Positions 5,736-8,818 of a DNA stretch of 8,818 nt are shown in pieces. The first letter of the stretch is position 1. The number at the start of each line of letters is the position of its first letter. The translations under genes were made by a program, and so were the position numbers. The DNA lies in the NCBI GenBank assembly GCA_017536845.1, contig JAFWCP010000457.1, positions 1-8,818 of the forward strand. The letters run 5' to 3'. This DNA is from Solobacterium sp. (GTDB lineage: Bacteria; Bacillota_I; Bacilli_A; Erysipelotrichales; Erysipelotrichaceae). The notes below the pieces were generated by a model. That model saw only the letters and a list, made by a program, of their open reading frames with translations. It searched no databases and was not told the DNA's origin.

Positions 5736-6446
5736 ATGAAAGATGTAAGAAGAGGCTGGAAGGATGAAGATCCAAGATGGTTCGGGCCGGAAGCATTATC
5801 GGTGCTGAATACAGCCGCCTTTGAAATCAGCTGGCTGCTGGAGCGAGGCTATCCGGCTGCTTCGGCCCTGACTTTTGTAAGCAACCATTATCTCTTAAGC
5901 GAAAGACAGCGGACAGCACTGTTAAGGACGACCGCTTCCCCTTCTGCCATTGCAAGAAGGAAGCAGAAGGAAATCATCACTCCTGACGGTGGTGCAGTAT
6001 GGAACATCGACGGCTTCAATGCGGTGATCTTAATGGAAACGGCGTTGTCTTCTTCGGTGGTGCTCAAAGGCATGGACGGCTGCTACCGTGACCTTTCCGG
6101 CCTGGCCGGAACGTACAGCGTCATTGAAAGGACACCGTTGGGCATTGACCGGATCATCAGGGAGCTGCAGGCCATGCAGGCAGGCGGGGCGGTATTCTAC
6201 CTTGACGCCCCGGTATCCAACTCCGGCAGGCTGAAAACATGCCTTGCGGAAGAAGCGGAAAAGCTTGGTTTCCCGATTGATATCCGCATGGTGCATAACG
6301 CGGATACAGAACTCAAAAAGTGTGACCACGTCATCAGCGGCGATGCCGTCATCCTGGAGGAATGCGTCAGTTGGTACAACCTCTACGACAGGCTGCTGGC
6401 GGGTGTGAAGGATCCATGGATCGTGGAAATCAATGTTTCAACGTGA
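5736..6446 (+). CDS. DUF434 / DUF5616 domain protein
   Basis: This is a 236-aa soluble protein of unknown function. Residues about 10-65 match DUF434: a helical region with ISWLLERGYPAASALTFVSN and the LSERQRTALLRTTASP signature. Residues about 80-220 match the DUF5616 module that usually follows it, with WNIDGFNAVILMETALS (89-105), KGMDGCYRDLSGLAGTY (111-127), YLDAPVSNSGRLK (155-167) and HVISGDAVI (198-206). Family members occur in archaea and clostridia. The IDGFN start and spaced aspartates (Asp92, Asp157, Asp203) recall NYN/PIN-like nucleases, but this is an inference from pattern only. ATG 5736 has an AAGAGG-type ribosome binding site about 9 bases upstream. The gene follows the methyltransferase after 18 bases. 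Confidence 0.85.
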   Translation: MKDVRRGWKDEDPRWFGPEALSVLNTAAFEISWLLERGYPAASALTFVSNHYLLSERQRTALLRTTASPSAIARRKQKEIITPDGGAVWNIDGFNAVILMETALSSSVVLKGMDGCYRDLSGLAGTYSVIERTPLGIDRIIRELQAMQAGGAVFYLDAPVSNSGRLKTCLAEEAEKLGFPIDIRMVHNADTELKKCDHVISGDAVILEECVSWYNLYDRLLAGVKDPWIVEINVST

Positions 6447-6482
6447 AAAGAAGAACTTTTGAAATGGATGCAGAAAGAAGTG

Positions 6483-6491
6483 TGATATGAT
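6483..6491 (+). promoter_or_regulatory. Possible extended -10 promoter of the MATE gene
   Basis: TGATATGAT (6483-6491) fits TGN plus TATGAT. A TTGAAA at about 21 bases upstream is too far to be a normal -35 box. It lies in the 68-base gap after the DUF434 gene, so the MATE gene may have its own transcription start or may read through from upstream. Confidence 0.35.
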
Positions 6492-6514
6492 ACCCCACAC
6501 AAGGAGGCAGGAAT

Positions 6515-7858
6515 ATGAGTAATCGGAAAACAACAACGCGGGATCTGACCGAAGGCAATATTGCCGTGCAGATCCTGATGTTCTCATTGCCGCTGATGTT
6601 CGGCAATATCTTCCAGATGCTGTACAACACGGTCGACTCGATCGTCGTCGGCAACTTTGTCGGAACCCAGGCCCTGGCCGCGGTCGGTGCCACCACGATG
6701 ATCGTCAATCTGTTTGTCTTTTTCTTCAACGGGTTCTCCACCGGTGCCGGTGTCGTCATCGGCAATCTGTTCGGGGCCGGCAAGCACACCCGTCTGCATG
6801 AGGCCATTGAAACCATCATGGCCGCATCCTTCATCCTGTGCGCTGTCTTTACGGTCATCAGTATCCTGCTGGTGAAGCCGATGCTGGCGATGATGGCAAC
6901 TCCGGCTGATGTCATGGAGGATGCTGCTCTGTATCTGCGGATCTACTTTGCCGGCATTTCGGGCTTGTTGATCTATAACATCGGCAGCGGCATTCTGCGG
7001 GCGGTAGGTGATTCGACAAGGCCTTTGTACTTCCTGATCATCACATCCATTCTGAACATTGTCCTGGATCTGGTGTTTGTTATCGTCTTCCATATGGGAA
7101 TTGCCGGCGTGGCACTGGCCACCATTGTCGCCCAGGCGGTATCGGCGGTAATGATCCTCTATCTGCTGTTAACGACAAAGGACGTCTACCGGTTTACCTT
7201 TGCCGGCATGACCCTGGATCGGGAAGTCCTCTCCCGGATTGTCGCGGTCGGCCTTCCGGCTGCCATCCAGTCGGTGATCACTTCCTTCTCCAATGTCTTT
7301 GTCCAGGCGTATATCAACTATTTCGGATCCGGCGTCATGGCGGGCTGGAGCTGTTACAACAAGATTGACATGTTCATCATGCTGCCGATGAGCTCAATGG
7401 CTCTGGCAGCGACGACGTTTGTCTCGCAGAATATGGGGGCCGGCAAGATGAAGCGGGTCAGGGATGGTACGATTACGGCGGTGCTCTTATCAACAGCGGT
7501 GACCGGGGTTATCGGCATTGTCATCTTCCTGTTTGCCCCGCAGTCTGTCAGTCTGTTTACCAGGGACGCGGAAGTCATTCAGTATGGTGCCACTTTCCTG
7601 AAGGTGAACATCTTCTTCCTGCTGTTCAACTGCATGAGCCATGTCCTGGCCGGCGCGATGCGCGGCCAGGGTGATTCCAGAGCGCCCATGGTCATCATGT
7701 TAATCGGGTTTGTGGCCGTCAGGCAGGCGTACCTGTTCATCATGACAAGGTTCATTTCCAACACGCCGGTGACGGTTGGCCTGGGCTACCCGGTCGGCTG
7801 GATGGTGACGTTTGCGATGATCTTCATCTACTACTTCCGCACTGCAAAAACGAAATAG
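6515..7858 (+). CDS. MATE family multidrug/sodium efflux transporter
   Basis: This 447-aa inner-membrane antiporter probably exports drugs or toxic metabolites in exchange for Na+ or H+. It has the usual length and about twelve hydrophobic helices in two six-helix lobes. Recognisable family segments are IAVQILMFSLPLMFGNIFQM (helix 1), NTVDSIVVGNFVGTQALAAV, GAGVVIGNLFGAGK, GILRAVGDSTRPLYFLI, GIAGVALATIVAQAVSAVM, the second lobe GLPAAIQSVITSFSNVFVQ, FVSQNMGAGKMKRV, and the closing GAMRGQGDSRAPM. ATG 6515 is preceded by AAGGAGG with a 7-base spacer, the strongest ribosome binding site in the window. It lies downstream of the methyltransferase/DUF434 pair but behind its own possible promoter, and ends at the hairpin at 7862-7883. 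The substrate cannot be predicted from sequence. Confidence 0.95.
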   Translation: MSNRKTTTRDLTEGNIAVQILMFSLPLMFGNIFQMLYNTVDSIVVGNFVGTQALAAVGATTMIVNLFVFFFNGFSTGAGVVIGNLFGAGKHTRLHEAIETIMAASFILCAVFTVISILLVKPMLAMMATPADVMEDAALYLRIYFAGISGLLIYNIGSGILRAVGDSTRPLYFLIITSILNIVLDLVFVIVFHMGIAGVALATIVAQAVSAVMILYLLLTTKDVYRFTFAGMTLDREVLSRIVAVGLPAAIQSVITSFSNVFVQAYINYFGSGVMAGWSCYNKIDMFIMLPMSSMALAATTFVSQNMGAGKMKRVRDGTITAVLLSTAVTGVIGIVIFLFAPQSVSLFTRDAEVIQYGATFLKVNIFFLLFNCMSHVLAGAMRGQGDSRAPMVIMLIGFVAVRQAYLFIMTRFISNTPVTVGLGYPVGWMVTFAMIFIYYFRTAKTK

Positions 7859-7861
7859 AAA

Positions 7862-7883
7862 AAAAGAGCCGGAAGGCTCTTTT
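7862..7883. terminator. Shared bidirectional terminator between the MATE and esterase genes
   Basis: AAAAGAGCC (7862-7870) pairs with GGCTCTTTT (7875-7883) around a GGAA loop. The A- and T-flanks make it symmetrical. It starts 3 bases after the MATE stop and its last base overlaps the stop codon of the convergent esterase gene (7885-7883). Confidence 0.9.
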
Positions 7884-8818
7884 CAAACGGGAATTATTTC
7901 AGGATGCCGGTGATTTTCGTCAAAGACATAAGTCTTTTCATTGATGGTCTTTTCACCCTTGGCCATGGCGCCGGTGACCAGGTCATAGTAGTATACGCCG
8001 TTATCATCCGCATACCAGCCTTTGATCATCTGGCCGTACCTGTCATAACGGACCCACTTGCCGTCAGGATCTCCATCACCCTGGATGACATACGGCATCC
8101 AGACTTCCTTATTGCAGGCAACCGCGCCGTTGTCATTGGCATCCAGCCAGTACCAGGCATCGGAGTTCTCATCGTAGATTTCCCTGCCTCTTTCGAGCTT
8201 GTCAAACTGGGTGTCCCAGATGTTCAGCGGATCGCCGCAGACACCCTGCTGCACGCCGTTTTCGAACCAGTAAAGCTTTTCATCAATCTTCCTGAGGCTG
8301 ATTTCAGAACCTTCGTCATTTCTGAAGCCGGTGTAGCCCTTGCCCCATGTGTGGTCCTTGGCAAAGTTAGTGACGGATTCTCTCCAGACACCCCAGTCAT
8401 GGGCACCGCCGAGAACATCAATGTCATACGCAACGCCGAGGGTATCCAGCTTGTCTTTGAGGCCGGCCGTTGTTCTGACGCCGGAAGCACTGCTGTAATA
8501 TGCCATGTCGATCATGCCTGCTGTCAGGTAGATGTGCTTTGTCTTGAGTTCTTCAAGATCCTTGACTTCCATATCCGGGACATTGGCACCGGAGAAGCAG
8601 CCATAGTAGTTGAACAGGTCTGTGCTGTACTGCAGAATGGTGCTGGTTGTCAGGGAACCCATGGACAGGCCGCACAGAGCTCTTCCTTCAGCATCCTTGT
8701 TAACGCTGTAGTTTTCTTCTACAAACGGGATGATGGCACTTCTGAAGTTTTCGGTGATGTCATCGAAGAGCCATGTTCTGCCGCCTCTGTCCGGTTCGCC
8801 GTTGGATCCTGCGTAGTA
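7883..8818 (-). CDS. CE1-type esterase (feruloyl / acetyl-xylan) with C-terminal cell-wall-binding repeats, 5' end off window
   Basis: The frame is open to the window edge, giving the last 311 residues; the signal peptide expected for a surface enzyme would lie outside. Residues 1-160 of the fragment are an alpha/beta hydrolase of the esterase D / CE1 family. The nucleophile Ser is in GLSMGS (codon 8665-8663), the likely Asp is in LTAGMIDMAYY, and the His is in GGAHDWGVWRES (codon 8401-8399). From about residue 190 there are aromatic repeats like those of Gram-positive cell-wall-binding modules: KLYWFENGVQQG, DAWYWLDANDNGAVACNKE, GKWVRYDRYGQMIKGWY, GVYYYDLVTGAMAKGE and KTYVFDENH. The likely role is removal of feruloyl or acetyl groups from plant xylan at the cell surface, matching the GH43 enzyme elsewhere in the window. 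The exact substrate is inferred. An ATG at 8662 is internal, within the active-site motif, and is not the true start. Confidence 0.88.
   Translation of the reverse strand, partial: YYAGSNGEPDRGGRTWLFDDITENFRSAIIPFVEENYSVNKDAEGRALCGLSMGSLTTSTILQYSTDLFNYYGCFSGANVPDMEVKDLEELKTKHIYLTAGMIDMAYYSSASGVRTTAGLKDKLDTLGVAYDIDVLGGAHDWGVWRESVTNFAKDHTWGKGYTGFRNDEGSEISLRKIDEKLYWFENGVQQGVCGDPLNIWDTQFDKLERGREIYDENSDAWYWLDANDNGAVACNKEVWMPYVIQGDGDPDGKWVRYDRYGQMIKGWYADDNGVYYYDLVTGAMAKGEKTINEKTYVFDENHRHPEIIPV

Overview
The window looks like chromosomal DNA from a low-to-mid GC Gram-positive anaerobe (Firmicutes). A gut or oral Erysipelotrichaceae-like or Lachnospiraceae-like bacterium fits best. The reasons are strong AGGAGG-type ribosome binding sites, Rho-independent terminators with U-runs, a secreted esterase carrying Gram-positive cell-wall-binding repeats, a 6-phospho-beta-glucosidase-type GH1 enzyme, and a DUF434 protein of the clostridial kind. 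The exact taxon cannot be fixed from this sequence alone.

Layout. (1) Bases 1-1635, plus strand: the last residues of a probable carboxylesterase, then a GH43 beta-xylosidase/arabinofuranosidase, apparently one hemicellulose-degradation operon, ending at hairpins around 1758-1860. (2) Bases 1892-3037: a patch of gene debris. It holds the C-terminal end of an unassigned minus-strand frame, the C-terminal remnant of a COG2865-type regulator (repeat linker plus winged helix, separated by an in-frame stop), and a truncated, frameshifted piece of a VirD4/TraG coupling protein. The regulator remnant and the VirD4 piece lie back to back and both lose their 5' ends at about 2480-2500. This points to an old conjugative element that has decayed and rearranged. 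(3) Bases 3166-4967, minus strand: a two-gene operon of a 109-aa protein of unknown function and a GH1 6-phospho-beta-glucosidase. It has an extended -10 promoter whose -10 box lies inside a perfect inverted repeat, and a strong terminator. (4) Bases 5014-6446, plus strand: a divergent pair of genes, a class I SAM methyltransferase and a DUF434/DUF5616 protein. (5) Bases 6483-7883: a MATE-family efflux pump with its own probable promoter and a terminator shared with the next, convergent gene. (6) Bases 7883-8818, minus strand, running off the window: a CE1-type (feruloyl or acetyl-xylan) esterase with C-terminal cell-wall-binding repeats.

How they work together. The common theme is plant polysaccharide use. 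A surface-attached CE1 esterase could strip acyl groups from xylan. The GH43 enzyme and the esterase beside it could finish xylo-oligosaccharides. The GH1 enzyme, which has the Ser/Lys/Tyr phosphate pocket, could hydrolyse beta-glucosides phosphorylated on entry by a PTS, although no PTS gene is visible here. The methyltransferase, DUF434 protein and MATE pump have no obvious link to this pathway. I see no CRISPR array, tRNA, rRNA or intact insertion sequence. Nothing here is clearly a new system; the least understood parts are the 109-aa GH1 partner, the DUF434/DUF5616 protein and the recombination scar.
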